Source: Filimonas effusa
Lineage (GTDB): Bacteria > Bacteroidota > Bacteroidia > Chitinophagales > Chitinophagaceae
Direction of reading: 5' to 3'
DNA length: 64,000 nt
NCBI RefSeq assembly: GCF_004118675.1
Contig: NZ_SDHZ01000003.1
Location: 310,001-374,000, forward strand
The position numbers and the translations under genes were made by a program. Of the stretch, positions 18,126 to 29,891 are shown in pieces. Within the stretch, counting starts at the first letter, position 1; every line of letters starts with the position of its first letter. The notes beneath the pieces were generated by a model. It did not search any database. It was not told the DNA's origin and worked only from the letters and a program-made list of their open reading frames with translations.

Positions 18126-18158
18126 TTGAATATCGAGGGGTTTCATCCCTTAAATTTG
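18126..18158 (+). promoter_or_regulatory. Candidate promoter of batD, possibly giving a leaderless mRNA
   Basis: TTG (18126-18128) and TAAATTTG (18151-18158) are 22 bases apart. The -7 box ends only four bases before the batD ATG (18163), so a start of transcription at the normal distance would fall at or next to the start codon. Confidence 0.45.
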
Positions 18159-18162
18159 TTAA

Positions 18163-19932
18163 ATGCGTTTCCTGGAACATACAATTTTGAGCAGCATGCT
18201 GCTGCTGCTGATCCCATTTGCCCTCAGGGCACAGGAGCCTTTCAACATACACGTTTCCGCCTCCGAGATCTTCAGGAACGATGTGCTGCAGGTAGAATAT
18301 ACCATCGATAACGGCCAGGCCATCTCCCATTTCGAAGCGCCGGTATTCCGCAACTGGGCCATACGGTCGGGCCCCATGGTAACAAAATCACACACCATCG
18401 TCAATGGCCAGTCAAGTGAGAAAACCAGCTATATGTACTCGCTAGCCCCCGAAAAAACCGGCACCCTCGAAATTCCCTCCACCACAGTTGTCAATGGCGG
18501 AAAAAAACTTTCCTGCAAAGCCGTACAAATAAAAATACTCAACAAGGATAATCCATCACCCGTACATAGCCCGCCACCGCCGTCATCACAACTGCAATCG
18601 CTTTTCGGGGAAGAAGTGAAAGACGACGTCTTTGCACAGGCGCCGGTACTGCGGCGCGGCGACAATCCCGCTGCCGTTATCCGCAATAATTGCTTCATCA
18701 GGGTAAACAGCAGCAAAAAACGAATTTATGTAGGCGAACCCGTTATGGTAACCTACAGGCTCTACACAGCCTTACCCAGCAATCCCATAAGCGGAGAACC
18801 ACCCTATTTCAACGGCTGCAGCGTAAGCGAAATACCTTTTGAACAGGCATTCGAAACAGAAAAGATAGACGGCAAAACATTCAGGGTCGCCACTATACGT
18901 AAAGTGCAGCTGATACCGCTGGAAGCAGGTACATTAAGCCTCGGCAGGCAAACCATACAAAACGAAGTCACCTTCCGCATCGCCGACGAACAATACCGCC
19001 GGCAACCTTATAAATTAATGCTGAAGAATGCCCCCGCCAGTATCGAAGTATCAGCCTTACCCACCCCGGCCCCGGCTTTGTTTTCAGGCGTCGTAGGCAG
19101 CTTTACCATCACCGCACGGGCAGAAAAAACATCCGTTCCTGCACAGGAAAATAACAGCCTGGTAATATCCGTAAAAGGTAAAGGCAACCTGGAACGCATT
19201 ATCGATGCACCTAAAGTAAGCTGGCCGGCAGGACTGGAACATTACGACGCAAACAGCAGGGAAGATATCAATAAAGAAGTCTTTCCGTTCGAAGGCTATC
19301 GCACCTTCGAAATCCCCTTCATAGGCAGTAAACAAGGCAACGCAAATATCAATCCCATTGAATTCTGCTACTTTGACCCGGAACAACAAACCTACCAGAC
19401 AATACGCTCCGAAAGCATCCCGTTAACCTTTACCAAAGCCGCGAAATACGATTACCGGAACGACCCGGCTTTTCGCGAAGACCGGACCACCCGCCAGTAT
19501 ATATGGATAGTTCCTGCCCTGGCATTACTCGTAACCAGTATCCTGTACATTAACTCTAGACAGGAGAAACAGAAAAAAGAAAAAGCAGCCATAGCAGCCG
19601 CAGCAACACCAGTGGTTGTAGCTAAAACAGATTTCAACGCAGCTGTAGAACTACTGGTGCATGTTGAAGATCAGCGAACATTCTTTAATAAATGTAAAAC
19701 GATCCTGCACGATGCCATGGCCGAAGCCGCTCATTCACCGGCAACATGCAGCAGAGAACAGCTATTAAAAATGATCTCGGAAACCGAAACCGGCGATAGT
19801 GATCAGCTTACAGAACAATGCCGGGAATTCTTCACCATATGCGATCACGCACTGTATACCCCCACCGATGAAGCCCCTCCAAAAGAGCAGGTACTGGTAA
19901 CACTCCAACAACTGATCTACAGGTTGTGCTAG
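18163..19932 (+). CDS. batD: BatD-family protein
   Basis: This is a membrane-anchored protein with a signal peptide (residues 1-23, ending LRAQ), a long extracytoplasmic part of repeated Ig-like beta modules, one membrane segment near residues 443-463 (YIWIVPALALLVTSILYI) and a cytoplasmic tail of about 125 helical residues. The FRNDVLQVEYTIDN and YVGEPVMVTYRLYT stretches are typical of the BatD/oxygen-tolerance family. In Bacteroides bat operons (batA-E) such proteins affect aerotolerance; the Bat proteins with VWA domains are not in this window, so here the gene stands alone. Its promoter is back to back with that of the arginase-fold gene. Confidence 0.85.
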   Translation: MRFLEHTILSSMLLLLIPFALRAQEPFNIHVSASEIFRNDVLQVEYTIDNGQAISHFEAPVFRNWAIRSGPMVTKSHTIVNGQSSEKTSYMYSLAPEKTGTLEIPSTTVVNGGKKLSCKAVQIKILNKDNPSPVHSPPPPSSQLQSLFGEEVKDDVFAQAPVLRRGDNPAAVIRNNCFIRVNSSKKRIYVGEPVMVTYRLYTALPSNPISGEPPYFNGCSVSEIPFEQAFETEKIDGKTFRVATIRKVQLIPLEAGTLSLGRQTIQNEVTFRIADEQYRRQPYKLMLKNAPASIEVSALPTPAPALFSGVVGSFTITARAEKTSVPAQENNSLVISVKGKGNLERIIDAPKVSWPAGLEHYDANSREDINKEVFPFEGYRTFEIPFIGSKQGNANINPIEFCYFDPEQQTYQTIRSESIPLTFTKAAKYDYRNDPAFREDRTTRQYIWIVPALALLVTSILYINSRQEKQKKEKAAIAAAATPVVVAKTDFNAAVELLVHVEDQRTFFNKCKTILHDAMAEAAHSPATCSREQLLKMISETETGDSDQLTEQCREFFTICDHALYTPTDEAPPKEQVLVTLQQLIYRLC

Positions 19933-20018
19933 CATTACTGCTATAATCACGCTGTTGAAGAAAGAATAGCAAAACAAAAGCTTTACAGCCAAACAAAATC
20001 GCCGGCAATGCAGCGCTG

Positions 20019-20738
20019 TTAGTTCATTGGCGTATCGGTAAACTTATACCCCACCCCTCTTACCGAATGAAAATAACGGGGGCTGCGGCTATCCTGCTCA
20101 AAGTATTTCCGGAAATTAAGAATGAAATTATCGATCGTCCTGGTAGTCGGGTATACATTATAACCCCATACCACCTGCAATATCTTCTCCCGGGTAACAA
20201 CATCATTTTTATTCTCTATAAGCAGCTTAAGCAACATAGCCTCCTTCTTGCTAAGCTGTACAGGCTGCTCATTCCACGTAACAGCCTCCTGTGCATTAAA
20301 GTCAATGCGGTTGCCGCCAAACTCATAATGTTCACCTACGGTTTCCTTATCCTGCATCTTTTTGTTCTTGCGGATAAGAATATCAACACGGAGTAAAAGC
20401 TCTTCAAGGTTAAAAGGTTTGGTAAGATAATCGTCCGCTCCCTTTTTTAACCCCAGCACCCTGTCCGATCCGCTGCTTTTAGCACTGAGAATAAGAATAG
20501 GCACATCTATATGTTGTATACGGATGCCCTCCGTTACGCCTATGCCATCCAGTTCAGGCAACATAATATCCAGTATCACCAGGTCGAAATACTCTGCCTG
20601 TATGGCTTTCAGCGCCTCCGTACCGTTAAAGGCCGAAGTCACGGAATAGCCCTCTATTTCAAGATTCAGCTTTAACGCTTCATGCAGGTTCTCTTCATCT
20701 TCTACCAGTAATATATTGCCTTTACCTTCTGTGCTCAT
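20019..20738 (-). CDS. OmpR-family response regulator
   Basis: The receiver domain has the acidic pair at residues 13-15 (VEDEEN), phospho-acceptor Asp57 (LVILDIMLPELDG) and Lys in LILSAK; the C-terminal half is a winged-helix DNA-binding domain ending in RGVGYKF. It matches the RprY-type regulators of Bacteroidota. The gene follows its kinase by 3 bp, so the pair is translationally linked, and the kinase itself directly follows trehalase. The obvious guess is a role in osmotic or trehalose-related control, but that rests only on the gene order. Confidence 0.92.
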   Translation of the reverse strand: MSTEGKGNILLVEDEENLHEALKLNLEIEGYSVTSAFNGTEALKAIQAEYFDLVILDIMLPELDGIGVTEGIRIQHIDVPILILSAKSSGSDRVLGLKKGADDYLTKPFNLEELLLRVDILIRKNKKMQDKETVGEHYEFGGNRIDFNAQEAVTWNEQPVQLSKKEAMLLKLLIENKNDVVTREKILQVVWGYNVYPTTRTIDNFILNFRKYFEQDSRSPRYFHSVRGVGYKFTDTPMN

Positions 20739-20741
20739 AGT

Positions 20742-21728
20742 TTATACTGATTGTAATATGACGGTAAATATGCTGCCATGCGGCTTATTATCTTTGATGG
20801 TAATAGTGCCCTTATGGTCGGCAGTTATCTTTTTACAAAGGTACAGCCCAAGCCCCGTTCCTTTGGTAGTACGGGTACTTTCACTCCCAATACGATAGAA
20901 TTTCTCGAATACAAGCTTCTTTTCTTCATCAGGAATACCAGCCCCGCCATCAGCGATCTCTATCTTCACATGTTTGTGCTGGGCACTCACAAAAACAGAT
21001 ACCGGCTCATCCTTCGCAGAATATTTTAAAGCATTTTCAATAAGATTACTTATAAGCAATTGCAACAACAAACTTTCCCCCTCTACAAATAATTCGGGCT
21101 GAATACTCGTATTGATACGGCGCTGGGAATAACGAACCGAAAATTCATCTGCACTGTGCTGCACCAGGGAGCTGATATCAAGCTCCTGCCGGCTGATGGA
21201 ATAAGCCCCGGTCTCAAGCTGTGCAGTAACAAGAATGTTGTTGCAAAGCTCATTTAACCGCACCGCCTCCTGTAAGGTATTCTGTAGCAGCCGCTGCTGC
21301 TGCGATTCATCGAGCTTGCGCTTCAGCATTGTCTCAAGGTTCAGCCGCGCCACGGCAATAGGCGTCTTAAGCTCATGCGTCACCGCCATCATAAAATTCT
21401 GCTGCTGGTGCGAAGTGATGATCTGCCTGCGAACTGCACGATAAACAAATACAGCGCCTAACAGCATAAGCAACAGCAAAGTGCTTCCTTCTCCAATATA
21501 CTGGATCGATTTCATGCGGTGCGCCTTGTCTATCTCCACCACCTTGTCGTAATAGCCCGGATCATCTCTTTTAAGCTCGCCAACCCTGAATACATACATC
21601 TGCCTGTTCTGTGTTTCCAGCGTAATAAACCAAAACACAAATGCAGCCATAATATAGAGAAGCAACACCCAGTAAGAAAGGGTGATGAAAAACAGGTATC
21701 GCTTTTTAAAAAATTGGGGGACCTTCAT
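20742..21728 (-). CDS. Sensor histidine kinase
   Basis: There are two membrane segments (about residues 14-36 and 76-97) with an exported loop of only about 40 residues, then no clear HAMP domain, a dimerisation box with phospho-acceptor His118 (THELKTPIAVARLNLE), the N-box LISNLIENALKYS and G-boxes DGGAGIP and GTGLGLYLCKK. The small sensor loop suggests it senses a membrane or envelope state, or acts with another protein. Its ATG lies two bases after the trehalase stop, and its stop three bases before the response regulator, forming a tight treA-kinase-regulator set. Confidence 0.92.
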   Translation of the reverse strand: MKVPQFFKKRYLFFITLSYWVLLLYIMAAFVFWFITLETQNRQMYVFRVGELKRDDPGYYDKVVEIDKAHRMKSIQYIGEGSTLLLLMLLGAVFVYRAVRRQIITSHQQQNFMMAVTHELKTPIAVARLNLETMLKRKLDESQQQRLLQNTLQEAVRLNELCNNILVTAQLETGAYSISRQELDISSLVQHSADEFSVRYSQRRINTSIQPELFVEGESLLLQLLISNLIENALKYSAKDEPVSVFVSAQHKHVKIEIADGGAGIPDEEKKLVFEKFYRIGSESTRTTKGTGLGLYLCKKITADHKGTITIKDNKPHGSIFTVILQSV

Positions 21729-21730
21729 AA

Positions 21731-23287
21731 CTACTGCAGGTTATACATCTTCAGCAACTTCAGCAATACCCCGTTAGTCCATCCAAAACCGTCCTGGGCC
21801 TCATATTCACCACCGCCCGCTTCGAGATTGGTATCAACTACATTGTATTTCTCCATGAGTTTACCGGTCGACTTATACACTTTAATATTCAGTTCGGCCC
21901 AGCGCGTTGCTACCGTACGGGCAAGCTCCTTTTTGTTATAGTTGTTTAACCCTTCTATAGCCATCCACTGAAGAGGCGCCCAGCCATTGGGAGCATCCCA
22001 TTGCTCCCCCGTATTCTTAAGCGTTGTCATAAGCCCGCCTGCCTTTAAAAAACTCTTCTCCAGGGTAGCAGCTACACGGTTGATATGTTCTTCAGGAGCA
22101 AGCTTAACAAAGAATGGTACAACACCCGCCAGCGTCATCTCTGCGCTCTGACGTTTGCGCCCGATATGATAATCAACATACCATCCCTGCGCAGAAGACC
22201 AGCAGTACTTCATAATAGCCTTTTTCCTTTTACCCGCCAGCTTGGAGTAATAAGCCGACTGAACAAGATCACCCGTTTCCTTATAAGCTTTCGAAAGTGT
22301 AAGCTCCATATGATAGATCAGGCAATTGAGATCAACCGGCACCAGCCTCGTCGTTTGAATAGTAGACAGGTGCTGACCATCAGCAAGCCAGCGGCTGCTG
22401 AAGTCCCATCCGCTTTCAGCTCCCGAACGCAGATCACGGTATAACTGGCGGATGTTCTTGCTCTTCGATGATAACGCAAGCGTAGAATCTTCAAAAAAAG
22501 ACTCCTGCCTGGGTACATTATCCTGGTCGTAATACCTGTTGAGAACAGACCCGTCAGGCATAGTTACAGTATGCCCCCTGGCATCTGTTTTATCCATCCA
22601 GTAATTATATTCCCGCTGCAGCGTCATCTGGTATTGGGCATAAACCCTGTTACCATACTGCGCCGCCAGCAGATCAAGCATCATGGAGAAAAAAGGAGGT
22701 TGCGAACGGCTAAGGAAATAAGACCTGTTGCCATTAGGTATATGACCATACTGCTGCACCATAAACGCAAAATTGTTGATCATATTCTCGATCATAGCAT
22801 ACATGCCACTTTCCTGCAACCCCAGCATCGTAAAATAAGAATCCCAGTAATAGATCTCCCTGAACCTGCCGCCAGGCATAATATACGGATTAGGTAAGGG
22901 CAACAAAGAACTGCCATTTACCGCAACATCAGGCGCATGACTTAATACAGACCAGAGTTTGTTAATATGATTGGTCACCGGCTCCGATTTATCGGAAACA
23001 TACCCTGAGGCAGGATTGGCAGGCTCAGAAAAATTATCGTCAACAAAACCTTTCAGCGAGTAACGGACAAGCGGGTTATTACGTAACGACTTATAACCAC
23101 TCGCAATAGCCTTGGGATCCTTTTTGGGAACACAATCAACAAAAGTTTTTCCATCTTTAAACACCTTGCTCATCTGCACATCGGTAAGCAACGCACCATA
23201 TAACCTGTCCGGCGGCTGAATACTGCCATACTGGGCCTGCACACAATAGAAACAGAAAAGAAGCGGGAATAGTAAAAACCTTTGCAT
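21731..23287 (-). CDS. treA: Periplasmic trehalase (GH37)
   Basis: The enzyme splits trehalose into two glucose molecules. Both GH37 signatures are present: PGGRFREIYYWDSYFTMLG (about residue 138) and QWDAPNGWAPLQW (about 445), and the Gly/Glu-rich segment GGGEYEAQDGFGWTNGV near the end, which carries a catalytic-site region. A signal peptide covers residues 1-18 (CVQAQ). At 518 residues the length is normal. Unusually, its stop codon is 2 bp before a histidine kinase gene followed by a response regulator. gldH lies 61 bp upstream. Confidence 0.92.
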   Translation of the reverse strand: MQRFLLFPLLFCFYCVQAQYGSIQPPDRLYGALLTDVQMSKVFKDGKTFVDCVPKKDPKAIASGYKSLRNNPLVRYSLKGFVDDNFSEPANPASGYVSDKSEPVTNHINKLWSVLSHAPDVAVNGSSLLPLPNPYIMPGGRFREIYYWDSYFTMLGLQESGMYAMIENMINNFAFMVQQYGHIPNGNRSYFLSRSQPPFFSMMLDLLAAQYGNRVYAQYQMTLQREYNYWMDKTDARGHTVTMPDGSVLNRYYDQDNVPRQESFFEDSTLALSSKSKNIRQLYRDLRSGAESGWDFSSRWLADGQHLSTIQTTRLVPVDLNCLIYHMELTLSKAYKETGDLVQSAYYSKLAGKRKKAIMKYCWSSAQGWYVDYHIGRKRQSAEMTLAGVVPFFVKLAPEEHINRVAATLEKSFLKAGGLMTTLKNTGEQWDAPNGWAPLQWMAIEGLNNYNKKELARTVATRWAELNIKVYKSTGKLMEKYNVVDTNLEAGGGEYEAQDGFGWTNGVLLKLLKMYNLQ

Positions 23288-23348
23288 ACCAATAGTTTTT
23301 ATCAGCTTAAAGAATACAACAAAGCAAATAACCTAAAGGTTAAATACG

Positions 23349-23828
23349 CTATTGCTTTTCAATACGTATGCCAGCGTTCAGCACGTTGAGCAAGGGGTCT
23401 TCGCGCATGATCTGCTTAAGGGTAAAAGTATAAGCGCCCTTTTTTAGCAGAGCCGGGGCCCTGGAGAAAGGCACTCTGTGCTCAAACACATCATCCATCC
23501 CTTCGCCAAGCCACCTGTCGGCAGCGGCAAGGTTAAACTCACGGGTAACGGTATAGGTGGAATCAGGCTCTTTAACCTGTATTTCCACCCAAATATTTTT
23601 ATAACGATAGGCATCCGTATGCCGCAATACAAAGTAAAGCTGGTACGGATGAGAAGTATCTGTAATGTTAAAAGTAAAAGCCGGCTTGTGCGCACTCGTC
23701 CATTCGTGTTTGGGAAAAGAAGCAAGCTTCTCATACAGGTCGATAGTGGTACAGGCCTGTATTAAACAACATACGAAGGCCACTACGGTTATTCCTGCTA
23801 TGAAACTCTTTCTCCTGCTACGTAACAT
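23349..23828 (-). CDS. gldH: Gliding motility lipoprotein GldH
   Basis: A lipoprotein signal ends at lipobox IQAC (Cys at about residue 26). The rest follows the GldH pattern: YEKLASFPKHEW near the N-terminus, then a beta-rich domain with LYFVLRHTDAYRYKNIWV, then DRWLGEGMDD, and the C-terminal LKQIMREDPLLNVLNAGIRIEK, which I recognise from GldH proteins. GldH is required for gliding in Flavobacterium and connected to the Gld/type IX secretion apparatus. At 159 residues it has the usual length. No other gld gene is in the window. It follows yicC by 33 bp. Confidence 0.85.
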   Translation of the reverse strand: MLRSRRKSFIAGITVVAFVCCLIQACTTIDLYEKLASFPKHEWTSAHKPAFTFNITDTSHPYQLYFVLRHTDAYRYKNIWVEIQVKEPDSTYTVTREFNLAAADRWLGEGMDDVFEHRVPFSRAPALLKKGAYTFTLKQIMREDPLLNVLNAGIRIEKQ

Positions 23829-23861
23829 ACGAACGAATCTGTTATATCCGGTTATACAAAT

Positions 23862-24737
23862 CTATAAAATATTCAGAACCTGCTCCTTCGCCTTTTCAAG
23901 CTCATCTTTCATGAGTACCACGGATTGCTGGATCTGTGCATCGTAAGCTTTCGAACCCGTGGTATTGATCTCACGGCCTATTTCCTGGAGAATAAAAGAA
24001 AGCTTCTTACCCTTGCTCTTATCCCTTTCTTTCAGGATGGTTTTGAAATAATCACAGTGATTGGTAAGACGAACCTGCTCCTCACTGATATCAATTTTCT
24101 CGATATAGTAGATCAACTCCTGCTCCAGCCTGTTGGGATCGTAATTCTCTTTCCCTACATGCTCTTCCATTACCTTAACCAGGCCTTCTTTGATCTTGGC
24201 GCGCCTGTTGGGCTCCAGCCTGGCAACAATAGCCTGCTGCGTTTCTATATTCGCAATACGCTGCAGCATATCGGCCTCGAGAATTTTACCTTCCTCTACA
24301 CGGTGCGCCATAAGCTGACCAATAGCCTCTTTAAGAATAGCCTCAAATCGCGGCCAGTCTTCTTTATTGAGGATTTCATTGGTGGGAGCAATAACATCAG
24401 GCAACTTCAGCAAGGTGCTCAGGATATTGTCCATTTCAATATTCAGATCCTTGGCAAGCTGCGCCACAGGTTGATAATAAGCTTTTACCAGCTCAGTATT
24501 AATGGCAACCGGTTTTGCAGCCCCGTTTTGCTTGAGCGTTATGATACATTCCACACTACCTCTCTCCAGTTGCTCACTAAGGGTGGTGCGCACATCAAAT
24601 TCAAACGGCTTCAATAAGGCCGGTAAAGTTAACCGCAGGTCAAACTGTTTCCCATTAAGAGACCTCAGTTCCACCAGGAAAGTCTTTTCTCCGATTGCCT
24701 GTTCTGCGCGTCCATAACCTGTCATTGAGTACAACAT
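23862..24737 (-). CDS. YicC/YloC-family endoribonuclease
   Basis: The start is ATG at 24737, giving MLYSMTGYGRAE, the conserved N-terminus of the family; a TTG two codons earlier is less likely. The C-terminus has the conserved segment GKKLSFILQEIGREINTTGSKA. YicC proteins are stress-linked endoribonucleases or RNA-decay helpers. The protein is 291 residues, as usual. It begins a minus-strand run (yicC, gldH, treA, kinase, regulator) with gaps of 33, 61, 2 and 3 bp and no visible terminator inside. Confidence 0.9.
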   Translation of the reverse strand: MLYSMTGYGRAEQAIGEKTFLVELRSLNGKQFDLRLTLPALLKPFEFDVRTTLSEQLERGSVECIITLKQNGAAKPVAINTELVKAYYQPVAQLAKDLNIEMDNILSTLLKLPDVIAPTNEILNKEDWPRFEAILKEAIGQLMAHRVEEGKILEADMLQRIANIETQQAIVARLEPNRRAKIKEGLVKVMEEHVGKENYDPNRLEQELIYYIEKIDISEEQVRLTNHCDYFKTILKERDKSKGKKLSFILQEIGREINTTGSKAYDAQIQQSVVLMKDELEKAKEQVLNIL

Positions 24738-24778
24738 ATGCAAATCTGTTAGTGCGTAAAAGTAGTTGAAATATAATC

Positions 24779-24806
24779 CAAAAAAAAACAGCGCCCAAAA
24801 GCGCTG
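24779..24806 (-). terminator. Terminator of the NrtR-like gene
   Basis: CAGCGC (24789-24794) and GCGCTG (24801-24806) form the stem; on the minus strand a run of T residues follows (the A-run at 24779-24788). It separates the NrtR-like gene from the yicC run. Confidence 0.85.
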
Positions 24807-24838
24807 CCTTTTATAAAGAAAACAGATAGAATAATGGG

Positions 24839-25540
24839 TCAGAGAAAAGTGATGCCCGTGCCATTCGGCTTACATTCCTCGTATTTGCGGAAATTAAAGG
24901 TATATAGCTTACCAGGACGGTGTGGTACATCATTTTCATATTCGCCGGTATCAACCAACAGGTCCATGGCGAAGAACTTTTTACGGAAATTCCTTCTGTC
25001 AAGCCGCGTCTCAAGCACAGCTTCATAAAGATTCTGCATCTCCCTCAGCGAAAACTTCTCCGGTAACAGGTTAAACCCAAGAGGATGCTCCTGTATCCGC
25101 TTCTGCAGCCACTTGTAACAATAGCTCACAAGATCTTTATGCCCAAACTCCGTGAACTGCAACTCCCGCACACTATGCCATTGCAGCAAACTGCCCGAAA
25201 GCTGCAGCTGCTGGTCTTTGCTGTTTATAAGCGCACAATAGGCAACAGTAAGCACCTTCCCCGCAGGACGCGGATGAATGAAAGTACGCAACTGCTCCAC
25301 CCAGGCACTTTCAATTCCCGTATGCTGTTGTAATACGCGGCAGGCCACATCATCAAGCTCCTCTTCATCAGAAGCAAACTTGCCCGTTAAAGACCATTGA
25401 TCGTTAGGCCGGTCCGGCTCATGCAATAACAGCACTTTCAGTTCATTGCCATCAAAAGAAAAGATGATACAATCAACAGTCATTGCAATTCGTGGGTAAG
25501 CTGTATCATACGCTGATACACTGGCAGGTTCCTTATTCAT
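24839..25540 (-). CDS. NrtR-like regulator (Nudix fold plus winged helix)
   Basis: Start at ATG 25540; a TTG at 25576 is also in frame. The N-terminal part is a Nudix fold (VDCIIFSFDGNELKVLLLHEP), but the Nudix box is broken: GKFASDEEELDDVACRVLQQHTGI lacks the glutamates of REUXEE, so hydrolysis is unlikely. The C-terminal winged helix (FSLREMQNLYEAVLETRLDRRNFRKK) is that of NrtR and related regulators, which bind ADP-ribose or sugar-derived effectors. NrtR controls NAD genes in many bacteria and AraR-like relatives control sugar genes in Bacteroides. No NAD or sugar gene is next to it, so the target is unknown. It diverges from ligA. Confidence 0.8.
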   Translation of the reverse strand: MNKEPASVSAYDTAYPRIAMTVDCIIFSFDGNELKVLLLHEPDRPNDQWSLTGKFASDEEELDDVACRVLQQHTGIESAWVEQLRTFIHPRPAGKVLTVAYCALINSKDQQLQLSGSLLQWHSVRELQFTEFGHKDLVSYCYKWLQKRIQEHPLGFNLLPEKFSLREMQNLYEAVLETRLDRRNFRKKFFAMDLLVDTGEYENDVPHRPGKLYTFNFRKYEECKPNGTGITFL

Positions 25541-25583
25541 AACACTGGCAACACTTAACGCTTTAATCGAAGACAAATAATAA

Positions 25584-27767
<2,184 letters not shown>

Positions 27768-27849
27768 AGGTTAGTTTTCGTATGCACAAAAAGCCGTTTA
27801 TTTGCAGCGCAAACTATAAAACCAGGATATTCTAAATAACCAATTTTAA

Positions 27850-29145
<1,296 letters not shown>

Positions 29146-29160
29146 TTCCCTTTTTTGATT

Positions 29161-29213
29161 AAACGATCGGTATTACCTTTATCAAAAGATTGGTAATACC
29201 GGTCGTTTTTATT
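29161..29213 (+). terminator. Strong terminator after eno, reaching the start of the ftsB-like gene
   Basis: A 17-bp stem (29161-29177 with 29192-29208, one G-T pair) is followed by a T-rich run that ends five bases before the ATG of the next gene. The stem ends inside the place where a ribosome binding site of that gene should be. Confidence 0.85.
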
Positions 29214-29217
29214 TTAT

Positions 29218-29535
29218 ATGAAGAAAGCAGCGAAAACAGTCTTATTTATCCTGAAGAACAAGTACCTCGTAAGCCTGGTGGCTTTTGTGATCCTGCTGCT
29301 GTTTTTCGACCGCAACGACGTCTTTACCCAAATGGAACGGAAAAAACAGTTGCGCGAATTGCAGTCAAGCAAACAATTCTACCAGGACGAAATCATACGT
29401 ACGAAACAACAGCTCATAGATCTCCAGCAAAATCCCGCTGCACTCGAGAAATATGCCCGCGAAAACTTCTATATGAAGCGCGATAATGAAGATATTTTCC
29501 TCGTTGAACCGGCAGCTACCAGCAAAAAAAAGTAA
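29218..29535 (+). CDS. FtsB/DivIC-family septum formation protein
   Basis: The 105-residue protein has one membrane segment (about 14-30, YLVSLVAFVILLLFF), then a coiled coil (about 38-72, QMERKKQLRELQ onward) and the conserved tail motif AALEKYARENFYMKRDNEDIF. This is the layout of FtsB/DivIC, which join FtsL and FtsQ in the divisome. Being next to eno is a common ftsB position across bacteria, which supports the call. Its start codon lies directly behind the eno terminator, so expression must come from read-through or a promoter inside that region. Confidence 0.88.
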   Translation: MKKAAKTVLFILKNKYLVSLVAFVILLLFFDRNDVFTQMERKKQLRELQSSKQFYQDEIIRTKQQLIDLQQNPAALEKYARENFYMKRDNEDIFLVEPAATSKKK

Positions 29536-29601
29536 ATTCCGGCGCAATATCCTTTTCAGGGGTCCGTTATATTACCAGTGTTTTATTTAGCAGCAGAAGA
29601 T

Positions 29602-29862
29602 ATGCAGACATGTACAACTGATGACTTATTGCTTTATCTCTACGGCGATCTCTCCGTACCGGACAGGTTATTAACCGAAGAGATTCTGCAGGAGAACTGG
29701 GGATTGAGGGAAAAGCTGAATGTAATGCAGGAAGCTACCGATACACTGGATTCCGTAAAGATCAAATCCCCCTCCCAACGCAGTATCCAGGCGATACTCA
29801 CCTACCTTTACGATCGTAACAGCTCAGCTATTCTAACAGAAACCGCGGCAGATTTAAAGTGA
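29602..29862 (+). CDS. Small acidic protein of unknown function
   Basis: The 86-residue frame from ATG 29602 (MQTCTTDDLLLYLYGDLS) is preferred over GTG 29578. It is helical, acidic, has no signal or membrane segment, and a short C-terminal half with QAILTYLYDRNSS. The N-terminus resembles the start of anti-sigma-factor zinc fingers in pattern (C, then DLL..LYGDLS) but the usual His/Cys ligands are lacking. The gene sits between the ftsB-like gene and nth, with 29 bp to the latter. The family is unknown to me. Confidence 0.5.
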   Translation: MQTCTTDDLLLYLYGDLSVPDRLLTEEILQENWGLREKLNVMQEATDTLDSVKIKSPSQRSIQAILTYLYDRNSSAILTETAADLK

Positions 29863-29891
29863 ACCGGTAATTTCGTGTCTTCAGGAACATT

